From: Variovorax sp. 770b2
GTDB lineage: Bacteria; Pseudomonadota; Gammaproteobacteria; Burkholderiales; Burkholderiaceae_C
DNA: 64,000 nucleotides
Assembly: GCF_900115685.1 (NCBI RefSeq)
Contig: NZ_FOXJ01000007.1
Span: 62,001 to 126,000 of the forward strand
Direction: 5' to 3'
The translations under genes were made by a program, and so were the position numbers. Every line of letters begins with the position of its first letter. Position 1 is the stretch's first letter. The notes under the pieces are model-generated. The model had not been told where the DNA came from. It searched no databases and was given only the letters and a program-made list of their open reading frames with translations. This document shows, piece by piece, positions 41,647 through 50,506 of this stretch.

Positions 41647-42690
41647 TTACGGCGTGCCCGCCGCGAACACCTCGATGGCGATGAGGTTCGACACCGAGCG
41701 CCCCTGCTTCACCTCGCCCGGCACCACCAGGCGCGCCACGCCGTTCGCGCCCAGCGGCGCGGCGTTCATCTCGTAGGCGATGAGCGCCGTCTTGTTGCCG
41801 AAGCCCGGATCGATCTCGCCCAGCGACACCGCGGCCCTGTAGCCGTCGCTGCCGGTGGCCACCGCGTACATGCCGAGCGATGCGTTCTTGCCCGCCGGCA
41901 GGCGCAGGCCGATGGTATCGAGCAGCGTCCAGAGCGTGACGCCCTTGTAGGTGTTGGGCCCGACGGTGACGCTCGTGGCCGGCAGGCCCTGCAACGCAGC
42001 GATGTCGAAGCTCATCGGCGTGTTCACCTGGCCCGAGACCGCGAAGCCCGAGGACACGCCGCCGCCGACACCGGCCGTCGCCGCCGGCGAGGCGCTCACG
42101 TCGAGCCGCGTCATGTTCGACACGTAGCGCCCGCCCTTGATGTCGCCCGGCGCGGTCACGCGGAACGGGCCGTCGGTGGCGTTCAGCGGCGCGGAGGCGC
42201 CCGCGGTCGTTTCCGCATACGCGACCACGCTCTGCTTGTTGCCGAAATCCGGACTCAGCTCGCCCAGCGTGAAGACCACCTTGTAGCCATCGGCACCGGT
42301 GGCCAGCACGTAGCGATTCAGGATGTCGTTCTTCGGGGTGGCATTGGTCTGGATGCCCGCATCGCTCAACAGCGCCCAGAGATCGGCGCCCGTGTAGATG
42401 TGCGTCTGCGCGCCGCTGCCGCCGCTGGTGAAGGTCACCGTCTGGGTGACGGCGGCGCGCGCCGACAGGTCGGCCACGGTGAAACCGGCCGGGTGGTCGA
42501 TGGCGCCGCCCACCTGGAGCGCGGGCGCCGGTGGCGCGGGGGGTGGAGGTGGGGGAGGCGGTGGCGGCGCGGGCGCCGGTGCGGGCGGCGGCACGATCGG
42601 AAAGAACGTGCCCCCGTTGTCGCCTCCACCACCGCAACCCGCCAGCGCGAGCGCGGCAACCCCTGAAACAAGTCCTGTTGACCAGCGCAT
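41647..42690 (-). CDS. Lipoprotein with two copies of a molybdopterin-binding-like domain
   Basis: 347 aa. Signal peptide with lipobox LAGC (C at about 19), a glycine run, then a long polyproline linker at about 32-54. Two similar domains of about 110-130 aa follow. Each has a strand FTVADLSA or SFDIAALQ, then YTGADLWALL or YKGVTLWTLL, ATGADGYKVVFTLGELSPDF or ATGSDGYRAAVSLGEIDPGF, and GRYVSNM or GRSVSNL. The pattern resembles small sulfite-oxidase-like (oxidoreductase molybdopterin) domains, without the cofactor cysteine. AAGGAG lies 9 bp before the ATG. Role unknown; it faces msrB across a region with paired elements. Confidence 0.8.
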   Translation of the reverse strand: MRWSTGLVSGVAALALAGCGGGGDNGGTFFPIVPPPAPAPAPPPPPPPPPPAPPAPALQVGGAIDHPAGFTVADLSARAAVTQTVTFTSGGSGAQTHIYTGADLWALLSDAGIQTNATPKNDILNRYVLATGADGYKVVFTLGELSPDFGNKQSVVAYAETTAGASAPLNATDGPFRVTAPGDIKGGRYVSNMTRLDVSASPAATAGVGGGVSSGFAVSGQVNTPMSFDIAALQGLPATSVTVGPNTYKGVTLWTLLDTIGLRLPAGKNASLGMYAVATGSDGYRAAVSLGEIDPGFGNKTALIAYEMNAAPLGANGVARLVVPGEVKQGRSVSNLIAIEVFAAGTP

Positions 42691-42706
42691 AGCTCGAATC
42701 TCCTTA

Positions 42707-42842
42707 TCGATGTATTTATTCAGGCACAGCGAAATTCATGCGCCGGGCCTGTAACCCGCCAGCCCTGCCGGACGAACTAAAGACGTAAACGCCGAAATCG
42801 CCGGAGCGAATGTACATCGCTATGTTCCAACGGATACATCGA
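42707..42842. promoter_or_regulatory. Paired inverted 36-bp elements between lipoprotein gene and msrB
   Basis: Element A (42707-42742, plus) and element B (42842-42807, read on minus) match at 24 of 36 positions in opposite orientation. Shared blocks are TCGATGTAT, then 12 variable bases, then AGCGA, then a T/CAT/CG end. They are about equally placed with respect to the two divergent starts (42690 and 42880). They look like two copies of the same promoter or operator, one facing each way. Which factor binds is unknown. Confidence 0.5.
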
Positions 42843-42879
42843 AAGCGCGTTTCCGCCAACTTTCCATGAAAGGGCTGTC

Positions 42880-43392
42880 ATGACGCAAACCACGGGACGC
42901 CGCTTCGCCATCGCCGCCGGCGCATCGACGCTGGGCCTGGCCATTGCCCACGCATTCGGCTGGGGCACGCGCCCGGCCGAGGCGGCGGAAGCGGCGACAT
43001 TCGAAGTCACCCATACAGACACCGAATGGCGCAAGCTGCTCGATGCCAACGCCTACGCCGTGCTGCGCAAGGAAGGCACCGAGCGGCCCTACACGAGCCC
43101 GCTCAACGACGAGCACCGCGCCGGCAAGTTCGCCTGCGCCGGCTGTGCGCTGGACCTGTTTTCCTCGAAGACCAAGTTCGACAGCCGCACCGGCTGGCCC
43201 AGCTTCTGGCAGCCGCTGGACAACGCCGTCGGCCAGACCGAAGACCGGACCTTCGGCATGCGCCGCACCGAGGTGCACTGCCGCCGCTGCGGCGGGCACC
43301 TGGGCCACGTGTTCGACGACGGCCCCAAGCCCACGGGCCTGCGCTACTGCATGAACGGCGTGGCGATGAAGTTCACGCCGGGCGCGGCCTGA
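42880..43392 (+). CDS. msrB: Peptide-methionine (R)-S-oxide reductase, Tat-exported
   Basis: 170 aa. Residues 40-168 are a full MsrB domain: W50RKLLD, zinc-binding C86xxC89 and C134xxC137, GWPSFW (105-110) and the catalytic C157 in RYCMN. It reduces methionine-R-sulfoxide in proteins. The N-terminus TGRRFAIAAGASTLGLAIAH has the twin-arginine motif (RRFA) and a hydrophobic stretch ending AEAA, so it is predicted to be exported folded to the periplasm. Its stop abuts the stop of the AraC gene at TGATCA. The paired element upstream suggests stress control. Confidence 0.93.
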   Translation: MTQTTGRRFAIAAGASTLGLAIAHAFGWGTRPAEAAEAATFEVTHTDTEWRKLLDANAYAVLRKEGTERPYTSPLNDEHRAGKFACAGCALDLFSSKTKFDSRTGWPSFWQPLDNAVGQTEDRTFGMRRTEVHCRRCGGHLGHVFDDGPKPTGLRYCMNGVAMKFTPGAA

Positions 43393-44361
43393 TCAAGCGA
43401 CTGCCACATCGTTCGAGGAACGCCGGAAACGCCCCGGCGTGATCCCCGCGTGGCGCGCGAACGCGCGGTTGAACGCGGCCTCCGAGCGGTAGCCGACCGC
43501 CTCGCCGATGCTGGCCATGTCCTGTGCGCCCTGCCCGCCTTGCGCGAGCAGGCGCGAGGCCAGTTCCATGCGCAGCGTCGTCAGGAATTCCAGCGGCCCG
43601 CTGCCCACGCGCCGCGTGAATTCGCGCGCGAAGGTGGCGCGCGAAAGATGGCAGCGCGCGGCCAGCGACGCCACGGTCCAGGGCTCCCCTGGCTGCGCCA
43701 GCATCGCCTGCAGGCCGGGCGCCAGACGGGGGCTGGCCATGAGGGCGAGCACGCCGGTGAGCTCGGGCCGCGTCTCCAGGTGCGCGCGCACCGCCAGCGT
43801 GAACAGCGTGCCCGACAGCTGCGCCACGATGGCCGCGGCGCCGGCGCGCTGCTGCGCGATCTCCTGTGCCATGAGCCGCACCAGCCCTTCGAGCCAGGCG
43901 AACCCGGGGCGGTCGGCGAAGGCGATCACCATGGGCTCGGGCAGCGCCTCGAGAAGCACGCTGCGCCGCCGGCCGGGGAATTCGAATTCGCCGCAGAGGA
44001 TGTCGGTGTCCGCCTTCTCGGGGCGCCGGAGGTTGGTCTTGAGATCGAGCAGCCCGCCCGTCCGCAGCCGGATCGCGCGGCCCTCGCCCGCCTCGCTCTT
44101 GAGCCCGGCGGTGCGCAGCACATGCGCCGGCCCGCGCGGCAGGACGACGAGGCTGCCTTCCTCCAGCGGCACGAGCGTGCGGCTCTCGGGCAGCCAGAGT
44201 TCGCAGCGCCCGCGCAGCACGATGTGAAAGGGCGCGCGCCACGGGCCGATGGCCGCGTGCGGCGCCGCCCAGTCCTCGCCGAACAGGCAGTGCAGGTCCA
44301 TGCGGCCGCGCAGGCCGAGCCAGTCGACCAGTTCGCTCAAGGGATCGGTGTGCGGATTCAT
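43393..44361 (-). CDS. AraC-family transcriptional regulator
   Basis: 322 aa. N-terminal cupin-type sensor domain (AraC_binding_6: DLHCLFGEDWAAPHAAIGPW, FHIVLRGRCELWLP, EGSLVVLPRGPAHVLRTAG) and C-terminal two-helix-turn-helix DNA-binding domain (WTVASLAARCHLSRATFARE, then GEAVGYRSEAAFNRAFARHA with GITPGRFRR). Start at MNPHTDPLSELVDWLG. It is divergent from the TehA-like transporter gene with 103 bp between, so that transporter may be its target. Confidence 0.92.
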   Translation of the reverse strand: MNPHTDPLSELVDWLGLRGRMDLHCLFGEDWAAPHAAIGPWRAPFHIVLRGRCELWLPESRTLVPLEEGSLVVLPRGPAHVLRTAGLKSEAGEGRAIRLRTGGLLDLKTNLRRPEKADTDILCGEFEFPGRRRSVLLEALPEPMVIAFADRPGFAWLEGLVRLMAQEIAQQRAGAAAIVAQLSGTLFTLAVRAHLETRPELTGVLALMASPRLAPGLQAMLAQPGEPWTVASLAARCHLSRATFAREFTRRVGSGPLEFLTTLRMELASRLLAQGGQGAQDMASIGEAVGYRSEAAFNRAFARHAGITPGRFRRSSNDVAVA

Positions 44362-44464
44362 TTGAGACGATGGAGCAATTTACAGAGGCTGCGGAGCATT
44401 CAAAATCTTAGCTCCGGCGCCCAGAATTCATCCAACGATCCTCCGATCCTCTCAGGTGAAAAGA

Positions 44465-45430
44465 ATGACTTCCGCGCGTGCCCCCATTCCCGTTTCCTAT
44501 TTCGGCATTGCCGTCGGTGCGCTGGCGCTGAGCAATGCCTGGCGCGTCGCGGTGCCGCTCTGGCATCTGCCGCAGGACATCGCCCATGTCGCGACCTGGA
44601 GCGGCCTTGCGGTGTGGCTCGCGCTGCTGGCGCTCTACGCCCACAAGTGGCTGCGCCACGGCGACGCCGCGCGCGCCGAGATGAACCACCCGGTGCAGTC
44701 GTCGTTCGCCTCGCTGGTCCCGCTGGCCAGCATGCTCGCGGCAATGGCGCTGCTGCCCTATGCGCGGGCCGTGGCGCTCGCCCTGTTCGTGGTGGCTATT
44801 GCCGCGTCGCTCGTGCTGGGCCTCTGGCTCTACGGGCGCACGTGGCAGGGCGGGCTCGCGCCCGAGCTCGTCACGCCGGCCTTCTACCTGCCGGCGGTCG
44901 GGCAGAACTTCGTGGCCGGCACGGCCGCGGCGGCCTTCGGCTGGCCGCAACTGGGCATGTGGTTCTTCGGCGCGGGACTCTTCTCGTGGCTGGCCATCGA
45001 ATCGCTGATCCTCGGCCGCGCGGCGACGCAGGCGCCGCTGCCCGAAGCGCTGCGCCCCGTGCTGGGCATCCAGCTCGCACCGCCGGTGGTGGGCGGCGTC
45101 ACGTACATGAGCCTGAACCACGGCGCGCCCGACCTGTTCGCGCAGGTGCTGCTCGGCTACGGTCTGTTCCAGGCGCTGCTGCTCCTTCGGCTCTTGCCGT
45201 GGATCGCAAGGCAGGCCTTCACGCCGTCGTACTGGGCCTTCACCTTCGGCGTGGCGGCGCTCCCGACGTTGGCCATGCGCCTGGTCGCGGCCGGCGCCAC
45301 CGGGCCCATCGAATGGGTCGCGCCGGTGGCCTTCGCGGCGGCCAACGCGATCATCGGATTCCTGGCGCTCAGGACGATCGCGCTGCTGGTGCAGGGGCGC
45401 CTGTTGCCTGCTGCAACACCCTCGCGCTGA
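44465..45430 (+). CDS. SLAC1/TehA-type anion or tellurite-resistance transporter
   Basis: 321 aa with ten membrane segments: PVSYFGIAVGALALSNAWRV, FYLPAVGQNFVAGTAAAAFG, LGMWFFGAGLFSWLAIESLI, LAPPVVGGVTYMSLNHGAPD and LLGYGLFQALLLLRLLPWIA. This is the TDT/SLAC1 pattern with the central phenylalanine gate region. Members carry anions or dicarboxylates, and E. coli TehA gives tellurite resistance. Start at MTSARAPIP; a GTG three codons earlier is possible. Probably controlled by the divergent AraC regulator. Confidence 0.88.
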   Translation: MTSARAPIPVSYFGIAVGALALSNAWRVAVPLWHLPQDIAHVATWSGLAVWLALLALYAHKWLRHGDAARAEMNHPVQSSFASLVPLASMLAAMALLPYARAVALALFVVAIAASLVLGLWLYGRTWQGGLAPELVTPAFYLPAVGQNFVAGTAAAAFGWPQLGMWFFGAGLFSWLAIESLILGRAATQAPLPEALRPVLGIQLAPPVVGGVTYMSLNHGAPDLFAQVLLGYGLFQALLLLRLLPWIARQAFTPSYWAFTFGVAALPTLAMRLVAAGATGPIEWVAPVAFAAANAIIGFLALRTIALLVQGRLLPAATPSR

Positions 45431-45496
45431 AGCGGTCATGGGCTGGTCTCACAATGCGCGCTGTCTGTCGAACAACCGCATAAGGAGATCCATTCC

Positions 45497-46417
45497 ATGA
45501 AGGCCCAGAACATCCTCCAGACCATCGGCAACACGCCGCACATCCGCATCAATCGCCTGTTCGGCAACGCGAAGCAGGCGGTCTGGATCAAGTCAGAGCG
45601 CGCCAATCCCGGCGGCTCGATCAAGGACCGCATCGCGCTGTCGATGGTGGAAGACGCCGAGAAGTCCGGCGCGCTCAAGCCCGGCGGCACCATCGTGGAG
45701 CCCACCTCGGGCAACACGGGCATCGGCCTGGCGATGGTGGCGGCGGTCAAGGGCTACAAGCTCATCCTGGTGATGCCCGACAGCATGTCGATCGAGCGCC
45801 GCCGCCTCATGCTGGCCTACGGCGCCACCTTCGACCTCACGCCGCGCGCCGGCGGCATGAAGGCCTCCATCGCCCGCGCCGAGGAAATCGTGGCCGGCAC
45901 GCCCGGCGCGTGGATGCCGCAGCAGTTCAACAACCCGGCCAACGTCGAGGTGCACGTGCGCACCACGGCCGAGGAAATCGCGGCCGATTTTCCCGATGGC
46001 ATCGACGTGATCATCACCGGCGTGGGCACGGGCGGCCACATCACCGGCGTGGCACGGGTGCTCAAGAAGAAGTGGCCCCGGCTGCAGGTATTCGCGGTGG
46101 AGCCGGTGGCATCGCCCGTCATCTCGGGCGGCGCGCCGTCGCCGCATCCGATCCAGGGCATCGGCGCGGGCTTCATCCCGCAGAACCTGGACACCTCGCT
46201 GCTCGACGGCGTGCTGCAGGTCGATGCCGAACCGGCGCGCGAAATGGCCCGCCGGTGCGCGCAGGAGGAAGGCATCCTCGTGGGCATCTCCTCGGGCGCC
46301 ACGCTCGCGGCCATCGCGCAGAAGCTGCCCTCGCTCGCGCCCGATGCGGTGGTGCTGGGCTTCAACTACGACACGGGCGAGCGCTACCTGTCGGTCGAAG
46401 GCTTCCTGCCGGCCTGA
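45497..46417 (+). CDS. cysK: Cysteine synthase A (O-acetylserine sulfhydrylase)
   Basis: 306 aa PLP enzyme joining O-acetylserine and sulfide to make cysteine in the cytoplasm. PLP lysine K43 in SIKDR, substrate loop TSGNTGIG (70-77), phosphate loop [10 protein letters not shown] and the C-terminal [10 protein letters not shown] are intact. AAGGAG lies about 9 bp before the ATG. A CysM identity is less likely but not excluded from sequence alone. The last codons run into a 12-bp tandem repeat. Confidence 0.9.
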   Translation: MKAQNILQTIGNTPHIRINRLFGNAKQAVWIKSERANPGGSIKDRIALSMVEDAEKSGALKPGGTIVEPTSGNTGIGLAMVAAVKGYKLILVMPDSMSIERRRLMLAYGATFDLTPRAGGMKASIARAEEIVAGTPGAWMPQQFNNPANVEVHVRTTAEEIAADFPDGIDVIITGVGTGGHITGVARVLKKKWPRLQVFAVEPVASPVISGGAPSPHPIQGIGAGFIPQNLDTSLLDGVLQVDAEPAREMARRCAQEEGILVGISSGATLAAIAQKLPSLAPDAVVLGFNYDTGERYLSVEGFLPA

Positions 46418-46444
46418 ATTCCGGCCTGAGTTCCGGCCTGGATT
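46409..46444. repeat. Three 12-bp tandem repeats at the cysK stop
   Basis: Three copies of CCGGCCTGAATT-type units (46409-46420, 46421-46432, 46433-46444) span the cysK stop codon (TGA at 46415-46417); each contains a possible TGA or TGG. Seen directly. Likely a slippage-prone duplication of the gene end. Confidence 0.75.
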
Positions 46445-46525
46445 TCGGTGTCACAACAGCTATCTCTTTCATAGCGCCCCGGCGCGTAAAATCCGCGGTC
46501 TGCTTGATAACCACAAGCCACCGCC

Positions 46526-48172
46526 ATGCTGAGAATCTCCGAACTCAAACTCCCGCTAGACCACGCGCCTGACGCGCTGGTCACCCTGATCGCCCGGACC
46601 CTGGACGTCCCGCTCGAAGCGATCGCTTCCCACACCGTCTTCAAGCGCAGCTTCGATGCGCGCAAGGTCGACCTGCTCACGGTCTACATCTGCGACGTGC
46701 AGCTGGCCGATGCGAAGCTGGAAGCCGCGCTGCTCGCGAAGCACGCCGGCCATCCGCACATCCAGCCCGCGCCCGACATGCGCTACACGCCGCCGGCCGA
46801 TGCGCCCGAGGGCACGAGCCGCCCCGTGGTGATCGGCTTCGGCCCCTGCGGCATCTTCGCGGCGCTGATGCTCGCGAAGATGGGCTTCAAGCCGATCGTG
46901 CTCGAGCGCGGCAAGACCGTGCGCCAGCGCACCCGCGACACCTGGGGCCTGTGGCGCAAGAGCGTGCTCAACCCCGAGTCGAACGTGCAGTTCGGCGAAG
47001 GCGGCGCAGGCACCTTCTCCGACGGCAAGCTCTACAGCCAGATCAAGGACCCGCGCTTTCTCGGCCGCAAGGTGATGCAAGAGTTCGTGAAGGCCGGTGC
47101 GCCGCCCGAGATCCTTTATGTCGCGCATCCGCACATCGGCACCTTCAAGCTGGTGAAGGTGGTGGAGAACATCCGCGAGCAGATCGTCGCGCTCGGCGGC
47201 GAAATCCGCTTCGAGCAGCGCGTGACCGACGTGCGCATCGAAGACGGCCAGGTCCGTGCGCTCACCGTGCTCGACCAGACCACCGGCCAGTCGAGCGAAC
47301 TGCGCGCCGACCACGTCGTGATGGCCCTGGGCCACAGCTCGCGCGACACCTTCGCGATGCTGCACGAACGCGGCGTGCACATCGAGGCCAAGCCCTTCTC
47401 GATCGGCTTTCGCGTGGAGCATCCGCAGGGCCTCATCGACCGCGCGCGCTGGGGCCGGCATGCGGGCCATCCGCTGCTCGGCGCGGCCGACTACAAGCTG
47501 GTGCACCACGCGAGCAACGGCCGCTCGGTCTACAGCTTCTGCATGTGCCCCGGCGGCACGGTGGTCGCGGCCACCAGCGAACCGGGCCGCGTGGTCACCA
47601 ACGGCATGAGCCAGTACTCGCGCAACGAGCGCAACGCCAATGCGGGCATCGTGGTGGGCATCGACCCGCGCGACTTCCCGGGCGATGCGCTCGCGGGCAT
47701 CGCCCTTCAGCGCGATCTCGAATCGAACGCCTACGTGCTCGGCGGCAGCAACTACCACGCACCGGGGCAGCTCGTCGGCGACTTCGTGGCCGGCAAGCCC
47801 TCGACCGCGCTCGGCAGCATCGCGCCTTCGTACAAGCCCGGCGTGACGCCCACCGACCTGCGCGAGGCCCTGCCCGCCTACGCCATCGAGGCGATGCGCG
47901 AGGCCTTCCCCGCCTTCGGCCGCAAGATCAAGGGCTTCGATACGCACGACGCGGTGCTCACCGGCGTGGAGACGCGCACCTCGTCGCCGATCCGCATCAC
48001 GCGCGGCGACGACTTCCAGAGCCTCAACGTGCGCGGCCTCTACCCCGCCGGCGAAGGCGCGAGCTACGCGGGCGGCATTCTCTCGGCGGGGGTCGATGGC
48101 ATCAAGGTGGCCGAGGCGGTGGCGCGCAACGTGCTCGCCGCGGCCGAACGCGAGCGCACGGCGAACGCCTGA
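46526..48172 (+). CDS. NAD(P)/FAD-dependent oxidoreductase
   Basis: 548 aa. After an N-terminal domain of about 95 residues (MLRISELKLPLDHAPDALVT) comes the FAD-binding GFGPCGIFAALMLAKMGFKP followed by IVLERGKTVRQRTRD. Later features are VQFGEGGAGTFSDGKLYSQI, ADHVVMALGHSSRDTFAMLH and AGEGASYAGGILSAGVDGIK near the end. This is the HI0933/YhiN-related family annotated as uncharacterised FAD-dependent dehydrogenases. Conserved in many proteobacteria, substrate unknown. The next gene starts 1 bp inside its stop. Confidence 0.88.
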   Translation: MLRISELKLPLDHAPDALVTLIARTLDVPLEAIASHTVFKRSFDARKVDLLTVYICDVQLADAKLEAALLAKHAGHPHIQPAPDMRYTPPADAPEGTSRPVVIGFGPCGIFAALMLAKMGFKPIVLERGKTVRQRTRDTWGLWRKSVLNPESNVQFGEGGAGTFSDGKLYSQIKDPRFLGRKVMQEFVKAGAPPEILYVAHPHIGTFKLVKVVENIREQIVALGGEIRFEQRVTDVRIEDGQVRALTVLDQTTGQSSELRADHVVMALGHSSRDTFAMLHERGVHIEAKPFSIGFRVEHPQGLIDRARWGRHAGHPLLGAADYKLVHHASNGRSVYSFCMCPGGTVVAATSEPGRVVTNGMSQYSRNERNANAGIVVGIDPRDFPGDALAGIALQRDLESNAYVLGGSNYHAPGQLVGDFVAGKPSTALGSIAPSYKPGVTPTDLREALPAYAIEAMREAFPAFGRKIKGFDTHDAVLTGVETRTSSPIRITRGDDFQSLNVRGLYPAGEGASYAGGILSAGVDGIKVAEAVARNVLAAAERERTANA

Positions 48173-48729
48173 TGCAGCTCACCTCTTTCGCGCGCCCCAC
48201 CGCCGGCCAGTTCGCCGTCGCCACGCTGGCGATGGCCGCAGTCGTGCTCGCCTCCAACATCCTGGTGCAGTTCGCCCTCAACGACTGGCTCACCTGGGGC
48301 GCCTTCACCTACCCGGTGGCGTACCTGGTGAGCGATCTGGTCAACCGGCGCTTCGGCCCCGGCATGGCGCGCCGCGTGGCGTGGGTCGGCTTCGCGGTGG
48401 CCATCGTGGCTTCGCTGCTGCTCGCGCCGGTGCGCATCGCGCTCGCCTCGGGCCTGGCCTTCATCGCTTCGCAGCTGCTCGACATCCGCGTGTTCGACCG
48501 CCTGCGGCGCGGCCTCTGGTGGCGCGCGCCGCTGGTGGCGACGGTGATCGCGGCGGTGCTCGACAGCATCGTGTTCTGGGGCATCGCCTTCGCGGGCACC
48601 GACGGACCCTGGCTCACCTGGGCCGCGGGTGACCTCGCGGTGAAGCTCGTCGTGGGCGTGTTGATGCTGCTGCCGTTCCGGCTGCTGATCGGGCGGCAGG
48701 CCGCGCGCACCTCGGCCATGAGTCACTGA
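48172..48729 (+). CDS. VUT-family (queuosine precursor transporter-like) membrane protein
   Basis: 185 aa with about six membrane segments. WGAFTYPVAYLVSDLVNRRF has the conserved P/D/N elements of the VUT/YhhQ family, and FIASQLLDIRVFDRL is its second signature. YhhQ imports 7-cyano-7-deazaguanine for queuosine synthesis; other members export vitamins or are orphan. No queuosine gene is adjacent. Starts 1 bp inside the stop of the FAD gene and ends 5 bp before the flavin reductase gene, so it is in one operon with both. Confidence 0.82.
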   Translation: MQLTSFARPTAGQFAVATLAMAAVVLASNILVQFALNDWLTWGAFTYPVAYLVSDLVNRRFGPGMARRVAWVGFAVAIVASLLLAPVRIALASGLAFIASQLLDIRVFDRLRRGLWWRAPLVATVIAAVLDSIVFWGIAFAGTDGPWLTWAAGDLAVKLVVGVLMLLPFRLLIGRQAARTSAMSH

Positions 48730-48734
48730 GAGCC

Positions 48735-49358
48735 ATGATGAGCGACGATTTCCACTACTACGAACCGGCCAAGGGCCACGGCCTGCCGCACGACCCGTTC
48801 AACGCGATGGTCGGCCCGCGCCCCATCGGCTGGATCTCGTCGCAGGACGAGAACGGCGTGCTGAATCTCGCGCCCTACAGCTTCTTCAACGCCTTCAACT
48901 ACACGCCGCCGATCGTTGGCTTCGCGAGCATCGGCGCGAAGGACAGCCTGCACAACATCCGCCAGACGCGCGAGTTCGGCTGGAACCTCGCCACGCGCCC
49001 GCTGGCCGAGCAGATGAACCAGTCGTGCGCGATGGTGCCGCCGGAGGTGAACGAGTTCGAGCTGGCCGGCCTCACGCCCGTGGCTTCGAAGCAGATCGCG
49101 GTGCCGCGCGTGGCCGAGAGCCCCGTGTCCTTCGAATGCCGTCTCACGCAATTGATCCAGCTCGAAGGCGTCGACGGCGTGCCGGTGCAGACCTGGCTGG
49201 TCCTGGGCGAAGTGGTGGGCGTGCACATCGCGCGCCACCTGCTCAAGAATGGCATCTACGACACCGCGGCGGCGCAGCCCATCCTGCGCGGCGGCGGCCC
49301 GGCCGACTATTTCGAGATCAGCCCCGACAATATGTTCAGGATGTTCCGGCCGCGCTGA
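48735..49358 (+). CDS. Flavin-reductase-domain protein
   Basis: 207 aa. FMN-binding split-barrel family: NAMVGPRPIGWISSQDENGV, NLAPYSFFNAFNYTPPIVGF, KDSLHNIRQTREFGWNLATR, and GEVVGVHIARHLLKNGIYDT. Members reduce or bind FMN for partner monooxygenases or have unknown roles. The ATG at 48735 opens MMSDDFHYYEP; the second methionine could also serve. Third gene of the FAD-oxidoreductase operon. Confidence 0.87.
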   Translation: MMSDDFHYYEPAKGHGLPHDPFNAMVGPRPIGWISSQDENGVLNLAPYSFFNAFNYTPPIVGFASIGAKDSLHNIRQTREFGWNLATRPLAEQMNQSCAMVPPEVNEFELAGLTPVASKQIAVPRVAESPVSFECRLTQLIQLEGVDGVPVQTWLVLGEVVGVHIARHLLKNGIYDTAAAQPILRGGGPADYFEISPDNMFRMFRPR

Positions 49359-49425
49359 GCGCAGAACCGGTTTTTCTCTGTTGTTCCCCTTTCATCCCAT
49401 CGCGCCCACCGCCGAGCCCCACCGT

Positions 49426-50412
49426 ATGACCGACGCATCCACCGCAGCCCCGAACACGAACGCGCGCAACGCACGGCGCCAGCGCCCGGACCTCGCCGAG
49501 CAGCTGCAGCAGCTCAAGACCGGCGCCAGTGCCGACACAGGTGCCGACGCGCAAGCGCCCGCCGAGCAGCAGCCACGCCAGCAGCAAGAGCAGCGCCCAC
49601 CGCGCGAGAAGAAGCCGCGTCCGCAGGGGCAAGGGCAAGGGCAAGGGCAACAGCCCCGCCAACAGCAGCAGGCCCGCAAGCCCCAAGCTCAAGCGCAACA
49701 GCAACAACCCCAGCGCGCGCCGCGCAAGGTCAACCCGGTGCTCGAGCGCCTGTTCGAGCTGTACCCGCAGCTCTTCGGCGCGCGCTTCGTGCCGCTCAAG
49801 CTGGGCGTGTACGAGGAGCTGATCGCGCGCCATCCGGAAGACTTCAAGGCCGAAGACCTGAAGATCGCGATGGGCCAGCATGCGCGCTCCACGCGCTACC
49901 TGGAGAGCGTGGCCGCGGGCCTCGCGCGCCACGACCTGGACGGCAACGCGCTGGACCCCGTCGCGCCCGAGCATGTGCATCACGCCATCCTCGAGCTGCA
50001 CCGCCGCCGCATGCATCGCAATCCCGGCGAAGACCTGCGCCCGCAGCTCGTCGCGCGCATCGCCAAGGCGATCGAAGCCTCGGGCCTGGACCGCGAAGCC
50101 TATGCCGTGCTCGTGCGCTCGCGCGACGCGAACACCAACGCGGTGGTCGACGAGGCGCTGGCCGAGCTCGCCCAGCAGGCTGCCAAGCGCGAGGCGCTGC
50201 TGCGTGCCTTCGAGGCCAGCGGCCGCACCGAGCAGGAGTTCGCCGACATGTACGGCATGAAGCCGGGCGAGGTCGCGCGCACGCTGCAGCACGCACGCGC
50301 CGAGCGGCAGGCGCCGGCTGCTGCCGTTGCTGAACCCGCTGAGCCCGCTGAAGCGGCTGAATTGGCTGAATCGGCTGAACCGGTCGAGCCCACCGAACCC
50401 GCCGCCGACTGA
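49426..50412 (+). CDS. ProQ/FinO-domain RNA chaperone
   Basis: 328 aa. The N-terminal 95 residues are low-complexity Gln/Arg/Pro-rich (QPRQQQEQRPPREKKPRPQG), a probable RNA-binding disordered tail. The ProQ/FinO domain is at about 103-205: VNPVLERLFELYPQLFGARF, VPLKLGVYEELIARHPEDF, ARSTRYLESVAAGLARHDLD, and a C-terminal helical part. FinO-domain proteins bind sRNAs and mRNA 3' ends and control translation. The C-terminal tail is an acidic EPAEPAEAAE repeat made of 9-bp units (about 50331-50405). The ATG at 49426 is preferred; longer frames are antisense-like. Confidence 0.87.
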   Translation: MTDASTAAPNTNARNARRQRPDLAEQLQQLKTGASADTGADAQAPAEQQPRQQQEQRPPREKKPRPQGQGQGQGQQPRQQQQARKPQAQAQQQQPQRAPRKVNPVLERLFELYPQLFGARFVPLKLGVYEELIARHPEDFKAEDLKIAMGQHARSTRYLESVAAGLARHDLDGNALDPVAPEHVHHAILELHRRRMHRNPGEDLRPQLVARIAKAIEASGLDREAYAVLVRSRDANTNAVVDEALAELAQQAAKREALLRAFEASGRTEQEFADMYGMKPGEVARTLQHARAERQAPAAAVAEPAEPAEAAELAESAEPVEPTEPAAD

Positions 50413-50445
50413 CACGCCAAGCGCCCCCGGGCCGCAACGGCCCAT

Positions 50446-50480
50446 AAAAAAACCGCCACGCAAAGCTGGCGATTTTTTTT
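50446..50480. terminator. Bidirectional terminator between proQ-like and htpX genes
   Basis: Stem CGCCA / TGGCG (50454-50458 and 50467-50471) with an 8-nt loop, an A-run on the left (50446-50452) and a T-run on the right (50473-50480). It lies between convergent genes and can terminate transcription from both sides. Confidence 0.8.
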
Positions 50481-50506
50481 CATCCGGCGGCAGCGCCGCG
50501 TCGATG

